The notes under the pieces were generated by a model that saw only the letters and a program-made list of their open reading frames with translations, had not been told where the DNA came from and did no database searches. Below are positions 37,241-45,177 of a DNA stretch of 64,000 bases, one piece after another. Position numbers and translations under genes: made by a program. This DNA comes from Clostridium thermobutyricum (GTDB lineage: Bacteria > Bacillota > Clostridia > Ch29), in contig JAENYD010000005.1 of NCBI GenBank assembly GCA_016842005.1, forward strand, positions 62,001 through 126,000, read 5' to 3'. Every line of letters starts with the position of its first letter. Within the stretch, counting starts at the first letter, position 1.

Positions 37241-38384
37241 GAAGTCAGCCGAAGTAGTAATAATCGGTGGAGGAGTATCCGGTCTTGCCACCGCATATTT
37301 CCTGGCAAAAAAAGGCGTGAAAGATATAGTGCTGCTGGAAAAAGGCTTTATCGCCAGTGGCTCAACCGGCAGATGCGGAGCCGGTATCAGACAGCAGTGG
37401 GGGACCGTCATGAACTGCAAAATGGCAATTCATGCATGTGAGTTTTATGAAAATGCCAACGAGATCCTTGAATATGACGGAGATGTTGAATTCAAGCAGG
37501 GTGGATATCTGATAATTGCAACCACCGAAAAAGAACATGAACAGTTCAAGAAAAACGTGGAGCTGCAGAAAAGTCTCGGTATCCCTGTCGAGCATTTGAC
37601 GCCTGAAGAAGCCCTCAAAATAGTTCCGTTCCTGAATATCAGCGATGTGCTCAGTGCAACCTTCTGCCAGAAAGACGGACATCTTAACCCGTTCCATGTA
37701 TGTGACGCCTTTGCCAAAGCTGCACGACGCCTGGGCGTTGAAATATATACCTACACTGAAGCGAAAGATATTATTGTTGAAAATGGTAGGGTTAAAGGGG
37801 TTGTAACCGACAAAGGCACGATTGCCACCGAAAAAGTTATGAATGCAGCAGGAGGATATTCACAGGTTATATGCAAAATGGTCGGCATTGATGTTCCAAT
37901 TTATTCGGAACGGCACAACATTCTTGTTACAGAACCTGTTGAACCATTTCTAGGACCAATGGTTATGGCCTTCCATAAAAACCTTTATATCCAGCAGTCA
38001 CCCCATGGCAGCGTTATTATGGGTAAAGGCGATCCCAACGAGCCCAGGGATTTCAGGATAACCTCCTGCTGGAAGTTCCTTGACGAAATGGCGCAGATTG
38101 CTTGTGATACGCTGCCTCCGTTAAAAGACCTGAGAATGGTCAGACAGTGGGCAGGATTATATAATATGACGCCTGACGCTCAGCCGGTACTCGGCTCTGT
38201 TGAGCAGGTGGAAGGATTCTATATGGCCATAGGTTTCAGCGGTCACGGCTTCATGATGGGCCCGACAACCGGTCTGGTAATGGCAGAATACATTCTTGGT
38301 GAAGAGACAACTTTACCCATAGATATGCTTAACCTTGAACGGTTTGAAAGAGGCGAACTGATACTGGAACCTTCGGTTGTATAG
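37233..38384 (+). CDS. D-amino-acid-oxidase-fold FAD dehydrogenase (HcnC / sarcosine oxidase beta type)
   Basis: Catalytic flavoprotein of 383 residues with the FAD site VVIIGGGVSGLATAYFLAKK, the loop ASGSTGRCGAGIRQQWG typical of the sarcosine-oxidase-beta/HcnC/proline-dehydrogenase-beta group, and the C-terminal GFYMAIGFSGHGFMMGPTTG. Family members oxidise the C-N bond of amino acids (glycine, sarcosine, proline, opines). As it is encoded with iron-sulfur partners in an anaerobe, it should be a dehydrogenase, not an oxidase. ATG 37233 follows GGGGTGAG. The substrate is not evident from sequence. Confidence 0.85.
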   Translation: MIKKSAEVVIIGGGVSGLATAYFLAKKGVKDIVLLEKGFIASGSTGRCGAGIRQQWGTVMNCKMAIHACEFYENANEILEYDGDVEFKQGGYLIIATTEKEHEQFKKNVELQKSLGIPVEHLTPEEALKIVPFLNISDVLSATFCQKDGHLNPFHVCDAFAKAARRLGVEIYTYTEAKDIIVENGRVKGVVTDKGTIATEKVMNAAGGYSQVICKMVGIDVPIYSERHNILVTEPVEPFLGPMVMAFHKNLYIQQSPHGSVIMGKGDPNEPRDFRITSCWKFLDEMAQIACDTLPPLKDLRMVRQWAGLYNMTPDAQPVLGSVEQVEGFYMAIGFSGHGFMMGPTTGLVMAEYILGEETTLPIDMLNLERFERGELILEPSVV

Positions 38385-38461
38385 GTATTTGAAAAGGAAA
38401 ACAAAATAAAATATAATATAAAATGATTGATCGATTACCATGACCTGATATGAACAGAATT

Positions 38462-38504
38462 CTGAACTCCGGGTGGGGTTTGTTTGACCCCATCCGGAGT
38501 TCAG
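38462..38504 (+). terminator. Strong hairpin after the dehydrogenase genes
   Basis: An 11-bp stem CTGAACTCCGG/CCGGAGTTCAG is extended inward by GGGGT/ACCCC across a small internal loop. It lies 78 bases after the stop codon. There is no T-run, so it may be a terminator that needs help or a stabilising end. Confidence 0.55.
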
Positions 38505-38509
38505 GGTCC

Positions 38510-38660
38510 GTTATCCAGGGACGTAATGCCACTTATCTCCCGTCTGAGAGAACGGAAGTATCAGGGGGTAGTAGCCATGGAATAAAGTCATGCCGGACTT
38601 CAGATATGGCTTATACCCGTCTGAAGTTTAGCCCGGCTAATTCCTGGCGATGCCCTTGAT
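38510..38660 (+). ncRNA. Candidate structured RNA (riboswitch-like) upstream of the tungsten/molybdenum enzyme genes
   Basis: GC-balanced island in the 337-base gap before the polyferredoxin-AOR pair. Possible helices: ACTT..CCGT/ACGG..AAGT (38531-38559); GCCGG+CTTCAGA/TCTGAAG+CCGGC (38592-38637); and a closing CCAGG (38515-38519) with CCTGG (38643-38647). The known Moco/tungsten-cofactor riboswitch class sits ahead of such genes, but I cannot confirm its consensus by eye. Confidence 0.4.
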
Positions 38661-38721
38661 TAAAAGGTGAGAAGTGGATAAACAGGTCAGTACACAGCAT
38701 TCTTAAAGGGGGGTAAATTTT

Positions 38722-39108
38722 GTGAAAATCGTAAAAACAAAGCCGGAACTCTGTATAGGATGCAGGGCGTGTGAGACAGCCTGCTCGAAAGTTCTGTTCA
38801 AGGAAGATAACCCGGAAAAATCGGCAATAAAGATTACCGAAAAAAATGAGGGTGGTTTTGACATCAACGTATGCAATCAATGCGGAGAATGTATTGACAT
38901 CTGTCCTGTGAAGGCTATATACCGGGCTAAAAACGGTACTGTAATGATAAATAAGGAAAAATGTGTGCAGTGTTATGCCTGCGTCGGTTTCTGCTCTTAT
39001 CTTTCTATGAGATATCAAGAAGACGTTTTCGGCCCGTTCAAGTGCATCGCCTGCGGGGCCTGTACCCGCGAATGCACTACAGGGGCAATCTTTATGGATG
39101 AAGCTTAG
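38722..39108 (+). CDS. Polyferredoxin (four 4Fe-4S clusters) partner of AOR
   Basis: 128-residue iron-sulfur protein with four cluster motifs: CIGCRACETAC, CNQCGECIDICPVKAI, CVQCYACVGFC and CIACGACTRECTTGAI. The pattern is of the HycB/AOR-associated electron carrier type. The start is GTG with AAAGGGGGG upstream. It is 20 bases before the AOR gene, so it is its likely redox partner, passing electrons to ferredoxin. Confidence 0.85.
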   Translation: MKIVKTKPELCIGCRACETACSKVLFKEDNPEKSAIKITEKNEGGFDINVCNQCGECIDICPVKAIYRAKNGTVMINKEKCVQCYACVGFCSYLSMRYQEDVFGPFKCIACGACTRECTTGAIFMDEA

Positions 39109-39128
39109 AGTAAAGGAGGGACTGTTAA

Positions 39129-41306
39129 ATGAGTTGTGCTAATTGTGAAAAAATGAACCTGGAAGAATTCAGAAACGCCCGCGTGCTTTTAACCGAATAT
39201 AGCTTTGCCCCTCAGGAAGTAAAAAGGGGATATGCGGACAGGATCATGCATGTGGACCTGTCATCAAATAAAGTTACTGTGAAACCCGTGTCCGAAGACA
39301 TGAAGAATAAATTCACAGGCGGCAGGGGATATGGCATGAAATGTCTCTGGGATGCCGTCACTCCTGAAACCCGGTGGAACGACCCTGAAAACGAGATAAT
39401 CATCGCCCCGGGACCCATTGCAGGTATAACCCAGTATCCCGGTGCGGGAAAATCATATGTGGTTACCATCTCCCCTCTGACCGACATACCGGTAGACAGC
39501 AATGTGGGCGGGTATTTCGGCCCGCTGTTCAAATTCTGCGGGTTTGACGCCCTGGAGATACAGGGAAAAGCCAAAAATGACGTAATTGTTGTCATAGACG
39601 GCGACAACAATAAAGTCACCATAGAGGAAGCCCCGAAAGAAGAGATTAACAGCCATATCCTTGCAGAACTGCTTACAGATATGTACTCGGACTCTGAAGA
39701 GGATAAACTCAATGTCTCTGTAGTTTCTGCTGGAAAGGCAGCCGAAAATACACGTATCGGCATATTGAATTTCTCCCTGTATGACCTGAGAAGAAAAGGC
39801 GTCAGACTCAAACAGGCGGGCAGAGGCGGTATCGGAACGGTATTCAGGGATAAAAGGATTAAAGCGCTGGTTGTCAAAAAGTCCAACCTGAAAGGGGACT
39901 GGAACAATCCGGCTGATTTAAATAAAATAACCGAGCTGGGCATTAAACTCCATAAAGAAATACATGACCTGGATGATGCACAAAATCAGATGAGAAAAGT
40001 GGGTACAACACAGCTGGTTGATGCAATGAATGCCCATGATCTTCTGCCTACAAACAACTTCAAGTTCGGGTCCCATCCCGAAGGTCCCAACCTGGGAAGG
40101 GAATTTTTCATGAAACGGTTTACCCAGGGCATACCGGATGGATGCTGGTACGGCTGCACACTGGCCTGCGCCCATACAGCCGAAGGGTTTGAACTGAAAA
40201 CAGGTCCGTATAAAGGTCAGAAAGTTATGATTGACGGTCCCGAATATGAGACACTGGCAGGCTGTGGTTCCAACTGCGGAATTTTTGACCCGGATATTGT
40301 GCTGGAATGCAATTTCTATTGTGACACCTACGGAGTGGATACCATTTCCTTTGGAACCCTTTGCGCCTTTGTTATGGAATGCTATGAAAACGGCATTATC
40401 AATAAAGAGATAACCGGAGGCCTTGAGCTTAATTTCGGAAACTGGGAAGCACAACTGGAACTGCTTCACCAGATGGCAAGAGGCGAGGGTTTCGGAATGG
40501 TTGCCGGTCAGGGTATTCACAGAATGAAAAAATTATTCGTTGAAAAATACGGTGCAGACCCCAGCTTCCTCAAGGATATAGGTATGGAGGCCAAGGGTCT
40601 TGAATACTCCGAATACGTATCCAAAGAATCCCTGGCCCAGCAGGGTGGCTACGGGACAGCCAACAAAGGTCCACAACATGATGAAAACTGGCTTATATTC
40701 CTGGACATGGTCAGGAACCTGATGCCCACCTTTGAGGACAAGGCAGAAGCCCTGCACTATTTCCCGCTATTCAGGACATGGTTCAGTATCGTCGGATTGT
40801 GCAAACTCCCATGGAACGATATCGAACCTGCGGACAACGTGCAGAAGTCGGAACCTGCCAAGGTGCCTGAGCATGTACAAAACTATGTGGAATTATTCCA
40901 GGCGGTTACAGGCAAACCCTTCTCTGTCCAAGAGCTCCTTCTCCAGTCAGAAAGGGTATATAACCTGCAAAAGGTGTTTAGCCTGAAGATGGGAAAAGGC
41001 ACCAGGGCTTACGATGCAGTACCGTACCGTTCGGTAGGTCCTGTAACAGTTGAAGAATACGAATCACGCCAGGAGCGCTATGACAAACAGCTGGAAGAAA
41101 AGGCAGGTGTAAATCCCGCAGGGATGTCCACGGAGGAAAAAATAAAAGAACTGAGAAAATACAGGGAAGGTCAATATGAGAAACTGCTGGACGCTGTTTA
41201 CAAACGGCGGGGCTGGACATCTAATGCCATACCCACAATAGAGAAACTGGAAGAACTTGGTATAGCTTATCCTGACGTGGTGGAAGTTGTCAAAAAATTC
41301 CTATAA
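39129..41306 (+). CDS. Aldehyde:ferredoxin oxidoreductase family tungsto-/molybdoenzyme
   Basis: Oxidises an aldehyde to the acid and reduces ferredoxin using a bis-pterin tungsten (or molybdenum) centre. The 725-residue product has a 30-35 residue N-terminal extension, the AOR N-terminal domain (GGRGYGMKCLWD; GPIAGITQYPGAGKSY), GRGGIGTVFRDKRIKALVV, and the pterin motif DTYGVDTISFG. Cluster Cys are C339, C343 and C347 (CWYGCTLAC) plus C558 (GLCKLPW). The first spacing is one residue longer than the C-x2-C-x3-C of Pyrococcus AOR. BamB-like activity on other substrates cannot be excluded. ATG after AAAGGAGG. Confidence 0.88.
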   Translation: MSCANCEKMNLEEFRNARVLLTEYSFAPQEVKRGYADRIMHVDLSSNKVTVKPVSEDMKNKFTGGRGYGMKCLWDAVTPETRWNDPENEIIIAPGPIAGITQYPGAGKSYVVTISPLTDIPVDSNVGGYFGPLFKFCGFDALEIQGKAKNDVIVVIDGDNNKVTIEEAPKEEINSHILAELLTDMYSDSEEDKLNVSVVSAGKAAENTRIGILNFSLYDLRRKGVRLKQAGRGGIGTVFRDKRIKALVVKKSNLKGDWNNPADLNKITELGIKLHKEIHDLDDAQNQMRKVGTTQLVDAMNAHDLLPTNNFKFGSHPEGPNLGREFFMKRFTQGIPDGCWYGCTLACAHTAEGFELKTGPYKGQKVMIDGPEYETLAGCGSNCGIFDPDIVLECNFYCDTYGVDTISFGTLCAFVMECYENGIINKEITGGLELNFGNWEAQLELLHQMARGEGFGMVAGQGIHRMKKLFVEKYGADPSFLKDIGMEAKGLEYSEYVSKESLAQQGGYGTANKGPQHDENWLIFLDMVRNLMPTFEDKAEALHYFPLFRTWFSIVGLCKLPWNDIEPADNVQKSEPAKVPEHVQNYVELFQAVTGKPFSVQELLLQSERVYNLQKVFSLKMGKGTRAYDAVPYRSVGPVTVEEYESRQERYDKQLEEKAGVNPAGMSTEEKIKELRKYREGQYEKLLDAVYKRRGWTSNAIPTIEKLEELGIAYPDVVEVVKKFL

Positions 41307-41327
41307 TAGTGTGGTCTGTATGTCTGC

Positions 41328-41361
41328 ATAGAAGCCGGTAGTATACAACACCGGCTTCTAT
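41328..41361 (+). terminator. Hairpin terminator of the AOR operon
   Basis: 12-bp perfect stem ATAGAAGCCGGT/ACCGGCTTCTAT with a 10-base loop, 22 bases after the AOR stop. It lacks a T-run. Confidence 0.65.
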
Positions 41362-41453
41362 CATATTATGAAGGATATTATTCAACTGGTATTTATAAAC
41401 TGCGCCTCGCTTAACACAAAAAAAAAGGTAGTGTTAAAAAATTGTTGTAACAT

Positions 41454-41482
41454 TTGACATTATTTTAGAAAAATAATATAAT
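41454..41482 (+). promoter_or_regulatory. Sigma-A promoter of the hydrogenase operon
   Basis: Exact consensus TTGACA (41454-41459), 17-base spacer and TATAAT (41477-41482). Just upstream is an inverted repeat TTAACAC (41411-41417)/GTGTTAA (41431-41437), a possible regulator site. About 190 bases of AT-rich leader follow. Confidence 0.85.
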
Positions 41483-41624
41483 TTTTTTGGCATGGTATCT
41501 GTAATTCTAATATTTTCTTCATGTTTTTAACCAGTTTATCATGATATTTAATTTTTTTTGCCATTTTTTTATCACAAAAAACAGCTAATTTTGCAATTTC
41601 CCCTGCATGGACCGGTAGAAAATT

Positions 41625-41671
41625 TAAGGAGGTGAGTTTTTCTATTAATCATTATTAATAGAAAGCATTTT
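41625..41671 (+). promoter_or_regulatory. Displaced Shine-Dalgarno with intervening hairpin before nuoE-like gene
   Basis: TAAGGAGGTGAG (41625-41636) is a full-length ribosome site but lies about 39 bases before the ATG. A perfect 9-bp hairpin TCTATTAAT/ATTAATAGA (41641-41662) lies between; folding it brings the two to about 13 bases. Alternatively a non-AUG codon such as ATT at 41651 could be the start. Confidence 0.5.
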
Positions 41672-42139
41672 ATGTGTGATCAGAAAAAAGTCCTAGAGAT
41701 TATTGAAAACTGTGGTACTTGTGAAACCAAGCTCCTTGAAATCTTGCTGGAAGTTCAGAATGCTTCCGAACTTAACTACATCTCAGCAGACAATGCGGAG
41801 ACCATTGCCAAAGCCCTTGACATTCCTCTAAGCAAGGTCTATGAAGTAATAAGTTTTTATTCTATGCTCTCCATGGAGCCAAGAGGAAAACACATTATAG
41901 AAGTGTGCAAGAGCAGTGCCTGTCATGTTAAAGGCAGTAAGGAAGTGCTCAAGATGCTGGAAGAGATCCTGGGAGTTACAGCATGGCAACCAACAGAGGA
42001 CAACAACTTCTTTATTGAAGAAGTGAACTGTTTTGGAGCCTGTGACATAGCACCTGCTATTAAGATAGGTTCCAAGGTATATGGAAATCTGAATAAAGAA
42101 AAACTGATCCAAATTATAAATTCATATCGGGGGGTTTAA
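41672..42139 (+). CDS. hydC: NuoE-like [2Fe-2S] subunit of trimeric [FeFe]-hydrogenase
   Basis: Thioredoxin-fold [2Fe-2S] subunit of 155 residues, equivalent to NuoE and to HydC of Thermotoga-type hydrogenases. The four ligands are C79, C84, C120 and C124 (CKSSACHVKG; NCFGACDIAP). It is the first gene of a five-gene operon with NuoF-like, HydA-like, formate dehydrogenase and AsrAB-like products. It lacks a close Shine-Dalgarno sequence; the strong one is 39 bases upstream behind a hairpin. Confidence 0.9.
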   Translation: MCDQKKVLEIIENCGTCETKLLEILLEVQNASELNYISADNAETIAKALDIPLSKVYEVISFYSMLSMEPRGKHIIEVCKSSACHVKGSKEVLKMLEEILGVTAWQPTEDNNFFIEEVNCFGACDIAPAIKIGSKVYGNLNKEKLIQIINSYRGV

Positions 42140-42140
42140 A

Positions 42141-43439
42141 ATGGCTGAAGAGATGAAAATACTGACTTCTTTCTGCGGCAAGTATCATCCAGGGTCAGTA
42201 GAAGAATACGTTGCTTTGGGCGGCTACAAAGGCTTGAAAAAAGCTGTGGATATGAGGCCCACAGAAATAATTGACGAATTAAAAAAATCCAAGCTGGTGG
42301 GCAGAGGTGGCGCAGCCTATCCTGTTGGGAAAAAATGGGATATAATGTATGGTATCGAAAAAACCCCTAAATATATTATCTGTAATGCTGACGAAGGAGA
42401 GCCCGGAACCTTCAAGGACAGAGAAATAATATACAGGGACCCCTTTAAAATAATTGAAGGCATGACTATAGCTGCGCATACCATTTTTTCCCAGCAGGGC
42501 TATATATACATTAGAGGCGAATATAAAGAGGGATACCTTCTGCTGAAAAATGCCATAAAGAGTGCCAAAGATGCTGGTCTTTTGGGGCAAAACATCCTGG
42601 ACAAAGGTTTTGATTTCGACATAGAGGTGGTATCAGGGGCAGGGGCATATGTATGTGGTGAAAACAGTGCTCTCTGCGAATCAATAGAAGGAAAAAGCGG
42701 ACGTCCGAGGGGTAAGCCCCCGTACATTAAAAATGTAGGGCTGTTTCTGGAACCCACCCTTGTAAATAACGTCGAATCCTTTGCCTGTATCCCCTATATA
42801 ATAGAAAAAGGCGGAACAAATTATGCGGGCATCGGTACCGAGAACAGCACCGGAACCAAGCTTGTCCCTGTCTCAGGCAATGTGAACAAGCCCGGTGTTT
42901 ATGAAGTACCTTTCGGAGTGACCTTAAGAGAGATTATTTTTGGTCTTGCAGGTGGCATTGAAGGCGAAAAAGAGTTTAAATTTGCTCAAATAGGTGGGGC
43001 TTCGGGGGCCTGCATCACTGCCAAAGACCTTGATATACCTCTTGACCACAATGCTTTGAGAACTAAAGGTATAAGCCTGGGATCCGGAGCCATAGTAGTA
43101 GCCGATGAGACTAACTGTCCGGTTGATTTTGCCCTGATGACAGCAGAATTTTTCCTTCATGAATCGTGCGGAAAATGCACGCCATGCAGAGAAGGCGGTG
43201 CTCAATTACGCAAACTGCTCAAAGAGCTGTCTGATGGCTGTGGAACCGAAAAACACCTGGAACAGATTGAAAACCTTTCAGAATTACTGATGAAAGCTTC
43301 TTTCTGCGGCCTTGGCCAGACTGCTCCCACTGCTATGGTATCCCTTATGAAGAATTTCAGGGAAGAATTTGTTGAGCATATTTCAGGTAACTGCAGAGCT
43401 GAAAAGTGTAATCTTGTTAAAAAGGAGGCTGCAGTATAA
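42141..43439 (+). CDS. hydB: NuoF-like NAD(P)H-binding diaphorase subunit of [FeFe]-hydrogenase
   Basis: FMN- and NAD(P)-binding subunit, 432 residues. It has GRGGAAYPVGKKW (54-66), the FMN site NADEGEPGTFKDRE (82-95), and near 340 the [4Fe-4S] motif ESCGKCTPCREGG. Thermotoga-type HydB proteins are longer, with an N-terminal thioredoxin-like and a C-terminal two-cluster domain; both are missing here, so it resembles plain NuoF. It starts one base after the nuoE-like stop and overlaps hydA by one base. It is the likely pyridine-nucleotide site in electron bifurcation. Confidence 0.92.
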   Translation: MAEEMKILTSFCGKYHPGSVEEYVALGGYKGLKKAVDMRPTEIIDELKKSKLVGRGGAAYPVGKKWDIMYGIEKTPKYIICNADEGEPGTFKDREIIYRDPFKIIEGMTIAAHTIFSQQGYIYIRGEYKEGYLLLKNAIKSAKDAGLLGQNILDKGFDFDIEVVSGAGAYVCGENSALCESIEGKSGRPRGKPPYIKNVGLFLEPTLVNNVESFACIPYIIEKGGTNYAGIGTENSTGTKLVPVSGNVNKPGVYEVPFGVTLREIIFGLAGGIEGEKEFKFAQIGGASGACITAKDLDIPLDHNALRTKGISLGSGAIVVADETNCPVDFALMTAEFFLHESCGKCTPCREGGAQLRKLLKELSDGCGTEKHLEQIENLSELLMKASFCGLGQTAPTAMVSLMKNFREEFVEHISGNCRAEKCNLVKKEAAV

Positions 43440-45154
43440 TGTCTAACGTTACGCTGACTATAAACGATATGGAAGTTACTGTCCCAGAAGGTACTACGAT
43501 ACTGGAAGCTGCAAAAAAAGCAGGCGTGCGTATCCCTACTCTCTGTTACCATGAAGACCAGACTGTCAAGGCGAACTGCAGGATTTGCATAGTGGAAATT
43601 GAAGGCGGAAAGAAATATTATACTGCATGCAATACACAGGTATGGGACGGAATAAAGGTACGAACCAATACTCCCAAAATTATGAAAGCCAGAAAACAGA
43701 TACTGGAGCTTATCCTCGCCAACCATCCCCAGGAATGCCTCACATGTATCAGGAATACAAATTGTGAGCTGCAAGCCCTGGCAAAAGAATTCAAAATCCA
43801 GGATATCCAGCTGGAGGCCACCAAGGAGAAAAAACCTGTTGATACTGTATCCAAATATCTTATACGCGACAACAACAAATGCATTCACTGTAACAGGTGT
43901 GTAGAGATGTGCAACAGCGTACAGAGTGTGGCAGCAATAAGCAACGCCTTCCGCTCAATAGACTACTGTATTACCACTCCCTACGAGCTTCCTTTAGATC
44001 ACAGCAACTGCGTATACTGCGGGCAGTGTATTGCAGTCTGTCCTGTAGGTGCAATATATGAAAGGGACGACACAGATAAAGTATTTGAAGCTCTGGATAA
44101 CCCGGAAATGCATGTTGTGGTTCAGACAGCTCCGGCAATAAGGGTTTCTGTTGGTGAAGAATTCGGAATGGAACCGGGCAGTATTGTTACCGGTCAGCTG
44201 GTAGCAGCCCTCAGAAGACTTGGATTTGATAAAGTATTCGATACCAATTTCACTGCCGACCTGACCATTATAGAAGAAGGCAACGAACTGCTGCACAGAT
44301 TGAATAACGGCGGGACTTTACCGATGATAACTTCCTGCAGTCCGGGCTGGATAAACTTTATAGAAGGCTTCTATCCGGATCTGTTAAATCATGTGTCCAC
44401 ATGTAAATCACCGCAGCAAATGTTCGGAGCCCTTGCCAAGACCTATTACGCCGAGAAAATGGGCATAGATCCGGAAAAAATATTTGTCGTATCCGTTATG
44501 CCCTGTCTGGCAAAAAAATACGAATGCGACCGGGATGAAATGAAATCCAGCGGCTATAAAGACGTAGATGTTGTGCTGACTACCAGGGAATTGGCAAGAA
44601 TGCTGAAGATTGCGGGAATAGACATTCAGAAACTTGAACCCCGGGACTATGATGAACCTCTGGGCATATCCACAGGCGCAGCCGTTATCTTCGGTGCAAC
44701 AGGAGGCGTAATGGAAGCAGCCCTGAGAACAGTATACGATGTTGTAACCAAGGAAACCCTGAATGACATTGATTTCCACGATGTCAGAGGTCTGGAGGGT
44801 ATAAAAGAGGCTACTGTAGACCTTAAAGGAACAAAGTTTAAGGTTGCTGTAGCAAACGGCCTGGCAAACGCCAGGAAGCTGCTGGAGCTGATAAAAGAGG
44901 GGAAATGCGATTATCACTTCATTGAGATAATGTGCTGCCCTGGCGGATGTATTGGTGGAGGCGGTCAGCCGTTCGGTGCCACAAACGAAAAAAAACAAAA
45001 GCGACTTGACGCAATATACCAGGCAGATAAAGATATGAAGATGAGGAAATCCCATGAAAATCCGGCTATTAAGACCCTTTACGACGAATTTTTGAAAGAG
45101 CCTCTGGGAGAAAAATCCCATCATCTGCTCCACACCCACTACAAAAAAAGATAA
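43439..45154 (+). CDS. hydA: [FeFe]-hydrogenase catalytic subunit HydA
   Basis: H2-forming or H2-oxidising subunit of 571 residues. It has an N-terminal [2Fe-2S] ferredoxin domain (CRICIVEIEGG), a His-Cys cluster (HPQECLTCIRNTNC), two 4Fe-4S motifs (CIHCNRCVEMC; CVYCGQCIAVCP) and the H-cluster signatures L1 TSCSPGW (298-304), L2 MPCLAKKYECDRDE and L3 EIMCCPGGCIGGGGQP. L1 has Ser where many hydrogenases have a second Cys used in proton transfer. With NuoE/NuoF-like partners it belongs to the trimeric, often electron-bifurcating class. ATG overlaps the hydB stop. Confidence 0.95.
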   Translation: MSNVTLTINDMEVTVPEGTTILEAAKKAGVRIPTLCYHEDQTVKANCRICIVEIEGGKKYYTACNTQVWDGIKVRTNTPKIMKARKQILELILANHPQECLTCIRNTNCELQALAKEFKIQDIQLEATKEKKPVDTVSKYLIRDNNKCIHCNRCVEMCNSVQSVAAISNAFRSIDYCITTPYELPLDHSNCVYCGQCIAVCPVGAIYERDDTDKVFEALDNPEMHVVVQTAPAIRVSVGEEFGMEPGSIVTGQLVAALRRLGFDKVFDTNFTADLTIIEEGNELLHRLNNGGTLPMITSCSPGWINFIEGFYPDLLNHVSTCKSPQQMFGALAKTYYAEKMGIDPEKIFVVSVMPCLAKKYECDRDEMKSSGYKDVDVVLTTRELARMLKIAGIDIQKLEPRDYDEPLGISTGAAVIFGATGGVMEAALRTVYDVVTKETLNDIDFHDVRGLEGIKEATVDLKGTKFKVAVANGLANARKLLELIKEGKCDYHFIEIMCCPGGCIGGGGQPFGATNEKKQKRLDAIYQADKDMKMRKSHENPAIKTLYDEFLKEPLGEKSHHLLHTHYKKR

Positions 45155-45177
45155 AGTTTTAATTCCGATGCAACCGC

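Noticed and set aside
38450-38659. 69-codon open frame in the gap before the polyferredoxin gene
   Set aside because: It has no ribosome site, runs through strong hairpins, and its translation looks non-protein-like. An RNA element is more likely.
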